Notes under the pieces: generated by a model
The model's input: the letters and a program-made list of their open reading frames with translations, nothing else
Told to the model about the DNA's origin: nothing
The model's database searches: none
Made by a program: the position numbers and the translations under genes
Source: Pseudomonas sp. ACM7
GTDB taxonomy: Bacteria; Pseudomonadota; Gammaproteobacteria; Pseudomonadales; Pseudomonadaceae
Direction: 5' to 3'
Length of the DNA: 64,000 nucleotides
NCBI RefSeq assembly: GCF_004136015.1
Contig: NZ_CP024866.1
Location: forward strand, 5,126,066 to 5,190,065
Shown here: positions 25,686-34,764 of the stretch, piece by piece
How positions within the stretch are numbered: the first letter of the stretch is position 1
How the letters are laid out: each line of letters opens with the position of its first letter

Positions 25686-26231
25686 ATGCGCGCCTTGATG
25701 CTCGACTTTCAGCCGCGCCGCCGCTCGGGCCCTTTGGGCTGGAGCCTGCTGGTCGGTGGCGTGGTGCTGACGCTGGGTTGCTTCTTGGTTCAGCAGCACC
25801 TCAGTGATCAGGCCGCGCAACAGCAAGGCCACTTGCAAACCACTCAGCGCGTACTCACCGGCGACACGGGCGGCAAGGTCAGCCTGACCCCGGCCGAAAC
25901 CCGCGAACAGGCGCACAACCTGGCCGAGATGCGCAAGGTGTCCCAGCAATTGCGCCGGCCTTGGGAGCGTCTGTTCGCCATGCTCGAAGCCATGCCCCGG
26001 GACGACATTGCCTTGCTGACCCTGACGCCGGATGCCCGCAAAGGCCTGGTGCGAATCAGCGCCGAGGCGCGGAACCTGGAAGCCATGCTCGACTTCCACC
26101 GCAGCCTCGAAGCCAGCGACGAGCTGTCCGATGTGTCGCTGCTCAGCCACGAAATCGTCGCGAACGTGCCGGAACACCCGGTGCAATTCAACCTGTCGGC
26201 TAGCTGGGAGATTGGCGATGCAAATCCCTAG
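25686..26231 (+). CDS. PilN-like secretion assembly protein
   Basis: About 181 residues from ATG 25686, two bases after the preceding stop. A short cytoplasmic N-terminus rich in Arg is followed by one membrane helix (WSLLVGGVVLTLGCFLVQQ), a helical linker and a ferredoxin-like periplasmic domain (IALLTLTPDARKGLVRISA). This is PilN / GspL C-terminal architecture. It overlaps the PilO-like gene by 14 bp. Sequence identity to known PilN cannot be judged by eye; fold and order support the call. Confidence 0.65.
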   Translation: MRALMLDFQPRRRSGPLGWSLLVGGVVLTLGCFLVQQHLSDQAAQQQGHLQTTQRVLTGDTGGKVSLTPAETREQAHNLAEMRKVSQQLRRPWERLFAMLEAMPRDDIALLTLTPDARKGLVRISAEARNLEAMLDFHRSLEASDELSDVSLLSHEIVANVPEHPVQFNLSASWEIGDANP

Positions 26232-26766
26232 ATTGATCGTCCACGAATACCTGCAAGGCCTGGGCATTCCCGGCCTGGCAGGGCTGGCGATGTTGCTGCT
26301 GGCGCTGGTGTATGGCTTGGTGGGCCTGATGCCGGACTGGCAGTCGCTGCAAACACTCAGCCAGCAGACGCGCGAAGCCGGCGAGTACCTGGCCAAAGTC
26401 GAAGACGGCAGTGTTGCCGCTCCGGTGGTGCCGCAACGTCAGCTCGACGACTTCCGCAGCAAGTTGCCGTCCCAGCCGCAGGCCACCGTGGCCATCGACA
26501 AGATTTACGCACTGGCGGCTCAGGAGCACATCACCCTGGCCCGTGGCGAATATTCCCTGGGCATCGACCCCAAGACGCACCTGGCCCGTTATCAGATTCT
26601 GCTGCCGGTGCGCGGCAGCTACCCGCAACTGCGGCGCTTCCTGCACGCCTTGCTCGGCCAGTTACCGGCGGTGGTGGTGGAGGACGTGGAGTTCCAGCGT
26701 AAAAAAATCGCCGACACCGACCTGACCGGGCGGATCCGCATGACCCTTTACCTGTCGAGGTCATGA
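26218..26766 (+). CDS. PilO/GspM-like secretion assembly protein
   Basis: About 182 residues from ATG 26218. One membrane helix (GIPGLAGLAMLLLALVYGLV), a coiled linker (LQTLSQQTREAGEYLAKVED), and a periplasmic domain ending in QFxRKK-type strands (VVVEDVEFQRKK) give the bitopic PilO/GspM layout. It overlaps genes on both sides, which implies strict stoichiometry. It would pair with the PilN-like protein in the inner-membrane alignment complex. Confidence 0.65.
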   Translation: MQIPRLIVHEYLQGLGIPGLAGLAMLLLALVYGLVGLMPDWQSLQTLSQQTREAGEYLAKVEDGSVAAPVVPQRQLDDFRSKLPSQPQATVAIDKIYALAAQEHITLARGEYSLGIDPKTHLARYQILLPVRGSYPQLRRFLHALLGQLPAVVVEDVEFQRKKIADTDLTGRIRMTLYLSRS

Positions 26767-27287
26767 TGAATACCAAACGCGCAGTGGGTTGGGTGGCGTT
26801 CTTCGGCGTGGCGGCGGCGCTGACCTGGTTGCCTGAATACTTCACGTCGTCGTCCGAGGAGGGCGATGCTTCGGTGGCCGCCGTGGCCACCCCGACCAAC
26901 AGCAAAACCCGTGGAGTGCTGCCCGCAACATCCGCCGGCAAAACATCGGCAGCGATCAAGGACCTGAGCCCGGTTGGCGACCTGTTCGCCGCCCGCAGCT
27001 GGACGGCTGCGCCGCAGCTCGCCACCGTCACCGAACAACCCGTCAACCTGACCCCGGAGGTGCAAGTCCCCACTGCACCACCGATGCCTTTCCAGTTCAT
27101 TGGCAAGCTGAACGACCGTTCCGACCTGCAAGTGTTTTTGCAGAGCGGCGAAAAAATATACGTCGTGCGCAAGGGGGATGTGATCGACGACACCTGGCGG
27201 ATCGAGGGGATTTCCGACATGGAACTCAGCTTTGTCTATCTGCCTCTGCATTTGTCTCAGACTTTGTCTGTGGGGAGCACGCAATGA
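26763..27287 (+). CDS. PilP/GspC-like protein
   Basis: A 174-residue protein with one N-terminal membrane segment (VGWVAFFGVAAALTWLP), a Pro/Thr-rich linker and a C-terminal homology-region-like beta domain (PFQFIGKLNDRSDLQVFLQS, EKIYVVRKGDVIDDTWRIEG). This domain type connects the inner-membrane complex to the secretin. It overlaps both neighbours by 4 bp (ATGA). It is a GspC or PilP equivalent; the linear architecture cannot separate the two. Confidence 0.7.
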   Translation: MMNTKRAVGWVAFFGVAAALTWLPEYFTSSSEEGDASVAAVATPTNSKTRGVLPATSAGKTSAAIKDLSPVGDLFAARSWTAAPQLATVTEQPVNLTPEVQVPTAPPMPFQFIGKLNDRSDLQVFLQSGEKIYVVRKGDVIDDTWRIEGISDMELSFVYLPLHLSQTLSVGSTQ

Positions 27288-29113
27288 ACAGATCCCGTTT
27301 GCTGATAAACCTTTGCCTGTGTGCAGGACTGGCCGCGTGCAGTTCGGCGCAGGTTGCCAAGCAAGAGGCGACCGACCTGATGGAGTCGGGACAGTACGAA
27401 GCGGGCCTGGCCCGCATCGAGGAAGGGCTGAAGGAAAACCCTCGCAACACCGAGCTGCACCTGGCCCTGAACAGTGGCCGTGCCCGTGCAGTGACGGCGC
27501 TGTTGACCCAGGGCGACATGGATCGCGCCCAGCGTGATTTCGCGTCTGCCCGCCAGGCTTTCGGCCGGGTGTTGACCATCGAACCGAACAACCGCCGTGC
27601 CCAGGACTCGCTGCGCCAGCTCGATCACATGCGCAGCCTGGATGAAAAACTCGAACTGGCCCGCGGCGACCTGCGTCGCGGCGATATCTACGGCGCCGAC
27701 CGCCAGGTGAAACAAATCCTCGAACTGGACCCGAAAAATGAAGGGGCCCTGGAGTTGCAAAGCAATGTCCGACTGGTACAAAGCCGCAACGTGGTTCCGT
27801 ATCCACAACTGCGGACCCGTCTCGATCGGCCGGTGACCCTGGAATTTCGCGAAGCCAACCTGAAAACCATCTTCGAAGTGCTGTCGCAGGTCGCCGGTTT
27901 GAACTTCATCTTCGACAAGGACCTGCGCCCGGACATGAAAGCCACCATCTTCGTGCGTGACGTGCGCATCGAAGACGCCGTGGAACTGCTGCTGCAACAG
28001 AACCAGCTGCACCAGAAAGTGGTGAACGAAAACACCCTGCTGATCTACCCGGACTCACCGCAGAAGCTCAAGGATTACCAAGAGCTGGTGATGCGCACCT
28101 TCTACCTGACTAGCATCGATGCCAACACCGCGCTGAACATGATCAAAACCATGCTCAAGACCCGCGATGTGTTCGTCGACGAACGCCTCAATACCCTGAC
28201 CATGCGCGACTCTGAAGACGCTGTCCGCATGGCTGAAAAACTCCTGCAATCGCAGGACCAGTCCAACCCTGAAGTGGTGCTGGAAGTGGAGGTGATGGAA
28301 GTCGCCACCCAGCGGATTCTCGACCTTGGCCTGCAATGGCCGAACACCTTCGGCGTGGTCAACAGTGATGGCTCGGCCGTGACCCTGCTTGACCAACTCA
28401 AAGGCATCAACTCCAGCCGGATCTCCATCTCGCCGTCGCCGCAGGCCAAGATCAACGCCCAGGACAACGACATCAACACCCTCGCCAGCCCGGTGATTCG
28501 CGTCAGCAACCGCGAACAGGCGCGCATCCACATTGGTCAGCGCGTGCCGATCATCAGCGCCACCTCGGTGCCTTCGACTCAAGGGCCGGTGATCACCGAA
28601 AGCGTCACCTACCTCGATGTCGGTCTTAAACTTGAAGTACAGCCGACCGTGCACCTGAACAACGAAGTGGCGATCAAAATCGCCCTGGAAGTGAGTAACG
28701 CCACGCCACTGGAGCCGACCCGCCAGGGCACGATTCCGGTTCAGGTCGACACCCGCAACGCCCAGACCACCCTGCGTCTGCATGACGGCGAAACCCAGAT
28801 CCTCGCCGGCCTGATGCGCGACGACCATGGCGCCACCGGCAACAAAATCCCCGGCCTTGGCGACATTCCAGGTCTTGGCCGCTTGTTTGGCAGCAACAAG
28901 GACACGGTCGGCAAGTCGGAACTGGTGCTGTCGATCACGCCGCGGATCGTGCGCAACCTGCCGTACCAGAGCCCGTCGGACATGGAGTTCACCACCGGCA
29001 CTGAAACCAGCATGCACATCCAGGCACCGGAACGTGGGATGGACTCGGCGAGTCCCACAGAGAGCCTCGGTACTCCGGTTGCATCCACCCGCGTTGTCGT
29101 CGAGAAGCCTTGA
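27284..29113 (+). CDS. gspD: Type II/IV secretin (GspD/PilQ family), lipoprotein
   Basis: A 609-residue protein with a lipobox (LCAGLAAC, Cys at ~19). Residues ~25-165 look like TPR helices (YEAGLARIEEGLKENP), then N-domains (VTLEFREANLKTIFEVLSQV) and the secretin core (VVLEVEVMEVATQRILDLGL, IPGLGDIPGLGRLFG, LVLSITPRIVRNL). It forms the outer-membrane channel. The TPR-like N-terminus recalls secretins of Tad/MSHA-type and Xcm-like systems rather than classical GspD. It is translationally coupled to the PilP-like gene. Confidence 0.9.
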   Translation: MNRSRLLINLCLCAGLAACSSAQVAKQEATDLMESGQYEAGLARIEEGLKENPRNTELHLALNSGRARAVTALLTQGDMDRAQRDFASARQAFGRVLTIEPNNRRAQDSLRQLDHMRSLDEKLELARGDLRRGDIYGADRQVKQILELDPKNEGALELQSNVRLVQSRNVVPYPQLRTRLDRPVTLEFREANLKTIFEVLSQVAGLNFIFDKDLRPDMKATIFVRDVRIEDAVELLLQQNQLHQKVVNENTLLIYPDSPQKLKDYQELVMRTFYLTSIDANTALNMIKTMLKTRDVFVDERLNTLTMRDSEDAVRMAEKLLQSQDQSNPEVVLEVEVMEVATQRILDLGLQWPNTFGVVNSDGSAVTLLDQLKGINSSRISISPSPQAKINAQDNDINTLASPVIRVSNREQARIHIGQRVPIISATSVPSTQGPVITESVTYLDVGLKLEVQPTVHLNNEVAIKIALEVSNATPLEPTRQGTIPVQVDTRNAQTTLRLHDGETQILAGLMRDDHGATGNKIPGLGDIPGLGRLFGSNKDTVGKSELVLSITPRIVRNLPYQSPSDMEFTTGTETSMHIQAPERGMDSASPTESLGTPVASTRVVVEKP

Positions 29114-29115
29114 TC

Positions 29116-29589
29116 ATGAACGCCTCGCAACGCGGTTTTACCCTGATCGAAGTCGTGGTGACGCTGGCCTTGATCGGCCTGCTGGCTGGCATGGCTGCGC
29201 CGCTGACCGAGACCGTGGTGCGCCGGGGCAAGGAGCAGGAACTGCGCACGGCGCTGTATCAGATTCGCGATGCCATCGACGCCTACAAACGTGCGTTCGA
29301 CGCTGGCTACATCGAGAAATCCCTGAACAGCAGCGGCTACCCGCCGAACCTGCAAGTGCTGGTGGACGGTGTGCGCGATGTGCGCAGCGCCAAGGGTGCC
29401 AAGTTCTTCTTTTTACGGCGCGTGCCCCATGATCCGCTGGCGCCGGTCAAGCGTAACGACGAAGGCGGCTGGGGCGTGCGCTCCTACGACAGCACGGCTC
29501 AAAACCCGCGCGAAGGCGAAGACGTTTTTGACGTCTACTCCAAGGCGCGCGGCAAGGGGCTCAACGGCATCGCCTACCGGGAGTGGTGA
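29116..29589 (+). CDS. GspG-like pseudopilin
   Basis: About 157 residues from ATG 29116. The prepilin leader is MNASQRG, cleaved before Phe+1, with Glu+5 (FTLIEVVVTLALIGLLAGMA). Downstream it has the GspG-type segments YPPNLQVLVDGV and VPHDPLAPVKRNDEGGWGVR. It is a second, diverged GspG type in addition to 8902-9336. It starts 2 bp after the secretin stop. Confidence 0.85.
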   Translation: MNASQRGFTLIEVVVTLALIGLLAGMAAPLTETVVRRGKEQELRTALYQIRDAIDAYKRAFDAGYIEKSLNSSGYPPNLQVLVDGVRDVRSAKGAKFFFLRRVPHDPLAPVKRNDEGGWGVRSYDSTAQNPREGEDVFDVYSKARGKGLNGIAYREW

Positions 29590-29593
29590 GATT

Positions 29594-29968
29594 ATGCGTC
29601 GGGAAAAGGGTTTTACCCTGCTGGAACTGATGGTGGTCATGGCAATCATCGCCACCCTGATGACCATCGCCTTGCCACGCTATTTCAACAGCCTCGAGGC
29701 CTCGAAAGAGACCACGCTGCGCCAGAGCCTGTCGGCCATGCGCGAAGCACTGGACCATTACTACGGCGACACCGGGCGTTATCCCGACTCCATCGAACAG
29801 CTGGTCGAACAGCGTTACCTGCGCAACCCGCCGATGGACCCGATCGCTGAACGCAAAGACCTCTGGGTGCTGGTGGCGCCGCCTGACGGCGTCCCGGGCG
29901 GAGTCGCCGATATCAAAAGCGGGGCCACAGGGAGGGCGCGTGATGGCAGCCTTTATTCCGAGTGGTAA
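29594..29968 (+). CDS. GspG/H-like pseudopilin
   Basis: About 124 residues from ATG 29594. The leader is MRREKG, then FTLLELMVVMAIIATLMTIA with Glu+5. GspG-like features follow (YYGDTGRYPDSIEQLVEQRY, NPPMDPIAERKDLW). It is shorter than GspG and lacks its Ca-binding C-terminus. Five bases separate it from the gene before, and it overlaps the next by 29 bp, so all three pseudopilins are cotranslated. Confidence 0.85.
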   Translation: MRREKGFTLLELMVVMAIIATLMTIALPRYFNSLEASKETTLRQSLSAMREALDHYYGDTGRYPDSIEQLVEQRYLRNPPMDPIAERKDLWVLVAPPDGVPGGVADIKSGATGRARDGSLYSEW

Positions 29969-30479
29969 GCCCTCGAATGAGGCCGGGTTCACTTACCTGG
30001 GCGTGCTGTTTCTGATCATGTTGATGGGCATGGGCCTGGCCAGCGCTGGCCAGTTGTGGTCCACCGCGTCGCGCCGTGATCGTGAACGGCAGTTGCTCTG
30101 GGTCGGCACTCAATACGCCCAGGCCTTGCGCAGTTATTACCGCAGTTCGCCTGGCCTGGCCCAGTACCCCAAAGAGCTGGCGGACCTGATGCAGGACGAG
30201 CGTTTTCCGTCGCCCAAACACCACTTGCGCAACCTCTACCCGGACCCGATTGGTGGCGGCGAATGGACGTTGCTGCGCGGTTTTGACGGACGCATCACCG
30301 GCCTCAGCAGCCCCTCCACGGACACGCCGCTCAAGCAGGCGGATTTTCCCACTCAATGGTCGGACTTCACCGGCATGGCGAGCTACAAGGACTGGCAGTT
30401 CGTGGCCGAGAAGGCCTTCCTCGATGGCGCGTCCGCGCCCAAAGGCCAATCCCAAACGCCTCAGGCGTTGGGGCGCTGA
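29940..30479 (+). CDS. Pseudopilin-like protein, minor type
   Basis: A 179-residue protein; the start is GTG 29940 or ATG 29943. The hydrophobic N-terminal segment follows Glu-Ala-Gly (NEAGFTYLGVLFLIMLMGMG), so a prepilin-type site Gly-Phe is present, but +5 is Gly rather than Glu. Other parts (YPKELADLMQD, LYPDPIGGGEW) resemble the GspG family. Lack of Glu+5 is typical of the tip pseudopilin GspK, so this may be a tip subunit (inference). It is followed by csgE after 4 bp. Confidence 0.7.
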   Translation: MMAAFIPSGKPSNEAGFTYLGVLFLIMLMGMGLASAGQLWSTASRRDRERQLLWVGTQYAQALRSYYRSSPGLAQYPKELADLMQDERFPSPKHHLRNLYPDPIGGGEWTLLRGFDGRITGLSSPSTDTPLKQADFPTQWSDFTGMASYKDWQFVAEKAFLDGASAPKGQSQTPQALGR

Positions 30480-30483
30480 TGCC

Positions 30484-30876
30484 ATGAACAGACACTGGCT
30501 AGCGGCCCTGGCCCTGATGCTGATGACGTCCTTCGTGTCGGCTGGCGAAGAAGACGAAATGATGGGTTTTATCGTCGACGACACGATCTCGCACATCGGC
30601 CACGACTTTTACTACTCGTTCAGTGAACGCCTGCGTGCCACCAGTCCGATGGATTTCAACCTGGTGGTGCGTGAACGACCTTCGGCACGCTGGGGCAGCC
30701 TGGTGACCGTGGAATATCAGCAACGATTGGTTTATCGGCGCTTCCTGCCGCCGAACACCGTGGAGTTGAAGGACGAGGCCTATGAGGCTGCCGATCTGGT
30801 CCGCGTGCAGATCGTCCAGCGCAAGCTGGAAACCTTGTTGCAGGACACCACCGACCTTGAGAGGGACGAACTATGA
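30484..30876 (+). CDS. csgE: Curli assembly protein CsgE
   Basis: A 130-residue exported protein: signal peptide MNRHWLAALALMLMTSFVSA, then the CsgE domain (GFIVDDTISHIGHDFYYSFS, LVVRERPSARWGSLVTVEYQ, YRRFLPP). CsgE caps the periplasmic side of the CsgG pore and guides curlin export. It follows the pseudopilin gene by only 4 bp and overlaps csgF by 4 bp, so it is in the same operon as the secretion genes. Confidence 0.93.
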   Translation: MNRHWLAALALMLMTSFVSAGEEDEMMGFIVDDTISHIGHDFYYSFSERLRATSPMDFNLVVRERPSARWGSLVTVEYQQRLVYRRFLPPNTVELKDEAYEAADLVRVQIVQRKLETLLQDTTDLERDEL

Positions 30877-31292
30877 ACACTGGAGCTTTCTCTAAACGCA
30901 CGGGCATGTGGTTATTAGGGTTGGGCAGCTGCGGGCTGGTCCAGGCCACGGAGCTGGTCTACACGCCGGTCAACCCGTCGTTTGGCGGCAACCCGTTGAA
31001 CGGGACCTGGTTGCTCAACAACGCCCAGGCGCAGAACGATTACGACGACCCTGACTTGAAGAACCGTACCAGCGCGGCCGGCACGTCGGCCCTGGAGCGC
31101 TTCACCAGTCAGCTGCAATCACGGCTGCTAGGGCAGTTGATGGACAACATCTCCGCGGGCAATGCCGGGAGCCTGACCACTGACGCTTTTGTTGTGAACG
31201 TCATCGACGACTCCGGTGCACTGACTATTGAAGTGACCGACCGAGCGACCGGTGAAGTTTCCGAAATCCAGGTGAATGGCCTGGCCCCTTGA
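30873..31292 (+). CDS. csgF: Curli assembly protein CsgF
   Basis: A 139-residue exported protein. After the signal (WLLGLGSCGLVQA) comes the diagnostic TELVYTPVNPSFGGNPLNGT, which corresponds to the CsgF segment that enters the CsgG channel, then NNAQAQNDY and a C-terminal domain. CsgF is surface exposed and positions the CsgB nucleator. It overlaps csgE by 4 bp; csgG starts 31 bp downstream. Confidence 0.93.
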   Translation: MNTGAFSKRTGMWLLGLGSCGLVQATELVYTPVNPSFGGNPLNGTWLLNNAQAQNDYDDPDLKNRTSAAGTSALERFTSQLQSRLLGQLMDNISAGNAGSLTTDAFVVNVIDDSGALTIEVTDRATGEVSEIQVNGLAP

Positions 31293-31323
31293 CGGGGACT
31301 TGGATCGATGGGGAGTCAAGGAC

Positions 31324-32190
31324 ATGAAAAAAATAATAGCGCTGGGGCTGATGTTGGCGGCATTACAAGGGTGCAGTTTGCGCGAGCCGATGGGGGCCGA
31401 GCAGGACACTGAATCACCGACCCTGACACCTCGGGCGTCGACCTATTACGACTTGCTGAACATGCCACGACCCAAGGGGCGGTTGATGGCGGTGGTGTAT
31501 GGCTTCCGGGATCAGACCGGGCAGTACAAACCGACTCCGGCCAGTTCGTTTTCCACCAGCGTGACCCAGGGCGCGGCGAGCATGTTGATGGATGCGTTGC
31601 AGGCCAGTGGCTGGTTTGTGGTGCTGGAACGTGAGGGGCTGCAGAACCTGTTGACCGAGCGCAAGATCATTCGCGCGTCGCAGAAAAAGCCCAATACGCC
31701 GGTGAATATCCAGGGTGAGTTGCCACCGTTGCAGGCGGCCAATTTGATGCTTGAGGGCGGGATTATTGCCTATGACACCAACGTGCGCAGCGGCGGGGAA
31801 GGGGCGCGGTATCTGGGGATTGATATTTCCCGGGAGTATCGGGTGGATCAGGTGTCGGTGAATCTTCGTGCTGTCGATGTGCGCAGTGGGCAGGTGTTGG
31901 CCAATGTGATGACCAGCAAGACGATTTACTCTGTCGGGCGCAGTGCGGGGGTGTTCAAGTTTATCGAGTTCAAGAAGTTGCTCGAAGCCGAGGTTGGCTA
32001 CACCACGAACGAGCCGGCGCAGTTGTGTGTGTTATCGGCGATCGAGGCGGCCGTTGGGCATTTGCTGGCGCAGGGGATTGAGCGGCGGTTGTGGCAGGTG
32101 GCCGGGGATAATTCTTCGCCTGATAACAATGCGACGCTTGACCGCTATTTGACCCAGAACAAGGTTGTTCCTGAAGGTGAGGAAGAGTGA
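31324..32190 (+). CDS. csgG: Curli secretion channel lipoprotein CsgG
   Basis: About 288 residues from ATG 31324. The lipobox is LAALQGC (Cys ~17). Typical CsgG segments follow: AVVYGFRDQTGQYKP, FSTSVTQGAASMLMDAL, WFVVLEREGLQNLLTERKII and the final NEPAQLCVLSAIEAAVGHL. CsgG forms the nonameric outer-membrane pore for curlins. It is the last gene of the operon beginning at 22576. Its curlin substrates are encoded at 37927-39795 on the other strand, beyond the inserted intron and toxin genes. Confidence 0.93.
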   Translation: MKKIIALGLMLAALQGCSLREPMGAEQDTESPTLTPRASTYYDLLNMPRPKGRLMAVVYGFRDQTGQYKPTPASSFSTSVTQGAASMLMDALQASGWFVVLEREGLQNLLTERKIIRASQKKPNTPVNIQGELPPLQAANLMLEGGIIAYDTNVRSGGEGARYLGIDISREYRVDQVSVNLRAVDVRSGQVLANVMTSKTIYSVGRSAGVFKFIEFKKLLEAEVGYTTNEPAQLCVLSAIEAAVGHLLAQGIERRLWQVAGDNSSPDNNATLDRYLTQNKVVPEGEEE

Positions 32191-32365
32191 GCCGAGGCGG
32201 CCTTCGGGCCGACCTGGTTTTTGTTGATGTACCCGATCCCTCTGTAGGAGCTGACGAAGGCTGCGATCTTTTGATCTCGACCTAGGCGGCCTGAAAGCCG
32301 ACCTGTTCTTGCGGATGTACCTGCAACCATTGTGGGAGCTGGCTTGTCGGGTCGCCGCATCGCTG

Positions 32366-32720
32366 CGAAGGCGGCCTGATAGCCGACCTATTTCTTTCAG
32401 GTGTACATATCCATTCCTGCGGCAACGGCCGCTAATGGTTTCGCTTTTACAGCGAGTCCCTTTTTCAAACGCCAAAAAGGAACCAAAAGGCTTCGCCCCA
32501 GCGTCCGGCCCCTCGCTTAGGCTCGGCGTTCCTTCGTTCCGGCATTCATCTGGGGGCATCGCCTCCGGTCGGCTTCGCTTCGACCTCCTCTCGATGTGTT
32601 CGACTGCGTCGAACGGCGCTGCGCGCCTGACCCCCAGATGAACACCTCCACTCAGCCTCCCGAAGGGGCGGGCAGATCAAAAGCAGGCGAGGCGAGCTAA
32701 CGCTCGGCCTCGTTGTTTGG
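32366..32720. repeat. ~360-bp intergenic repeat, uninterrupted copy
   Basis: The stretch from the GCGAAGGCGGCCTGATAGCC segment through CAGCGAGTCCCTTTTTCAAA to the AGCTAACGCTCGGCCT region recurs, with small differences, at 32836-32933 plus 34765-35020. No plausible gene is seen. It contains a small hairpin (TCGCT-tttac-AGCGA) and GC-rich inverted segments. Bases 32191-32365 hold degraded REP-like units only. Confidence 0.8.
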
Positions 32721-32739
32721 TTGGGGGTTCGCAGGTCTG

Positions 32740-32855
32740 ATTTTTTGTGGGAGCGAGCCTGCTCGCGAAGGCGGTCTGACAGCCGACCAGTCTCCCTCAG
32801 ATGTACCCAGTCCAACTGTGGGAGCGAGCCTGCTCGCGAAGGCGGCCTAATAGCC
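32740..32855. repeat. Two direct REP units
   Basis: GTGGGAGCGAGCCTGCTCGCGAAGGCGG occurs at about 32748 and again at about 32818, in the same orientation, with the spacer carrying the AGCCGACC / AGATGTACCC pattern that often joins REPs in this lineage. Confidence 0.8.
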
Positions 32856-32933
32856 GACCTATTTCTTTCAGGTGTACATATCCATTCCTGCGGTAACGGC
32901 CGCTAATGGTTTCGCTCTTACAGCGAGTCCCTT
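32836..32933. repeat. ~360-bp repeat, second copy, part left of the intron
   Basis: About 98 bp nearly identical to 32366-32463, ending at CAGCGAGTCCCTT, where the group II intron begins. The repeat resumes at 34765. Confidence 0.85.
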
Positions 32934-34764
32934 GTGCGCCCAGCATGGGCGCCATCCTAGAGGTGAAAATCCTCTCTTGAGCTGGCCACAGCGAATGAAG
33001 CGAAGCGCAACTGCATGAGGGCGACCGAGTGTGGGAAGGAAGCGTGGAACGTAAACCGCGAGCCGAGGTACACGAACCGCATCTGAGGCGTCACCGGTCA
33101 GGGCGAGCAGCCAAGTGACTGCGAAGCTCTTGTGGCCAAAGTCCCGGGGACGTAAATGCGGCGGTTGTGCGGTGAAGGATGGCGTTCTTACCTGGGGAGA
33201 TCTCGCCTCATGCCTGAAAGGGCGACGGCGCAAGCCGGAGCGAGAAGTCAGCAGAGGCCATAGTAGCTGCGTTGCAGCGAAGGGCCGAACGAGAAGGAGT
33301 GAGGTTCACCATGGCGATACAACAAGCCTTGCATCAGATGCCCGGGAAACCGGGGCGGGACGGAGCTGCAACGGGTGAAACCCGACGCGAAGCGTCCAGC
33401 GATGAAGCCGGTTGTCCGCGTCATGACCTGAGCCACACGGGGTCAGGGCTTCTGCAAGAAGCCCTGACCAGAGAGAACCTGCAACTGGCGCTCAAGCGAG
33501 TTCGGTCCAATAAAGGTGCTGCGGGCGTCGACGGTCTTGGGATCGATGAGACGGTCGAGCATCTGAAAACGGCCTGGCCCGTGATACGGGCGCAGTTGCT
33601 GGCGGGAACGTACCGGCCAAGTCCGGTGCGCAGAGTTCTGATCCCAAAACCGGAGGGTGGCGAGCGCAAGCTGGGCATCCCGACGGTGACGGACAGACTG
33701 ATCCAACAGGCGCTGTTACAGGTTTTGCAGCCTCTGTTGGCCCCGGGATTCAGTGATCATAGCTATGGTTTTCGTCCCGGTCGCAGCGCTCACCAAGCGG
33801 TACTGGCGGCGCAGCAATACATTCACTCGGGGCGGGACATTGTGGTGGACGTCGATCTGGAGCAGTTCTTCGATCACGTTGATCATGACCTTTTGATCGC
33901 TCGACTGAGCAGGAAGGTGACCGACTGAGGCGTTCTGGGTCTGGTCCGGGCCTATCTGAACAGCGGGACGTTGATCGACGGCGTAGTGGTCGCCAGTGAG
34001 CGAGGGACGCCGCAAGGTGGCCCCCTTTCACCATTGCTGGCCAATGTATTGCTGGACGAGGTGGACAAGGAATTGGAGCGACGAGGCCATTGCTTCGTCA
34101 GGTATGCGGACGATGCGAACGTTTACGTACGCAGCCTCAAGGCCGGTCAGCGGGTAATGGCAGTGCTCCGTCGCCTTTATGACCGACTTAGGCTGCAAGT
34201 GAACGAGAGCAAGAGCGCGATTGCCAGTGCGTTTGGCCGCAAGTTTCTGGGCTACGGCTTTTGGCTGTCAGCTCAAGGCGAGGTCAAACGCTGGGTGGCA
34301 AGCAAAGCGCTACAGACGTTCAAAAGCCGCATCCGACAGCTGACGTCTCGAAATGGAGGCCGAAGCCTGTCGCAAGTGGTGGAAGGTCTGAGACCCTACC
34401 TACTGGGCTGGAAAGCGTATTTCGGTTTATCGCAAACCCCTCGCCTTTGGCATAGGTTCGATGAATGGATACGCCGACGACTCAGGGCCATCCAGCTCAA
34501 ACAATGGAAAACCGGAAGGAGAACGTACGGTGAACTGCGCAAACTTGGAGCAAACCCTGACTTGGCAGCGGCGATAGCCGGCAACAGCCACAGGTTCTGG
34601 CACAACAGTGTCGGTCTGATCCATGGAGTGCTGACGGTGGCGTGGTTCGACCGGTTGGGTCTACCTCGACTCTGCTGACCTCAACTTCTCGAACCGCCCG
34701 GTGCGGACCCGCATGCCGGGTGGTGTGGCAGGGGCACGGCCAGATGGCCGTCCCCTATGCCGAT
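32934..34764 (+). mobile_element. Group II intron inserted in a repeat copy
   Basis: A 1831-bp intron. The 5' end is GTGCGCC at 32934, the usual group II start. The 3' end follows domain V (GAACCGCCCGGTGCGG with CCGCATGCCGGGTGGT, ~34692-34730) and domain VI (CACGGCCAGATGGCCG), ending CTATGCCGAT at 34764. The unoccupied repeat at 32366-32720 confirms both junctions. The insertion lies directly after a small hairpin (TCGCT-cttac-AGCGA), a target type favoured by bacterial class C introns. Its reverse transcriptase gene carries an in-frame stop. Confidence 0.88.
33311..34678 (+). pseudogene. ltrA: Group II intron reverse transcriptase/maturase, interrupted by in-frame TGA
   Basis: From ATG 33311 (AAGGAG upstream) 455 codons encode a typical intron RT: RT motifs (GVDGLGIDETVEHL, LIPKPEGGERKLGIPTVTDR), the catalytic YADD (FVRYADDANVYV), and the maturase X domain (GWKAYFGLSQ). 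No endonuclease domain is present. A TGA at 33926-33928, in VTD(stop)GVLGLVRAY, breaks the frame between RT blocks; both halves are in the same frame, and CGA (Arg) to TGA explains it. Without readthrough the protein would be inactive, although the intron RNA could be mobilised in trans. Confidence 0.88.
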
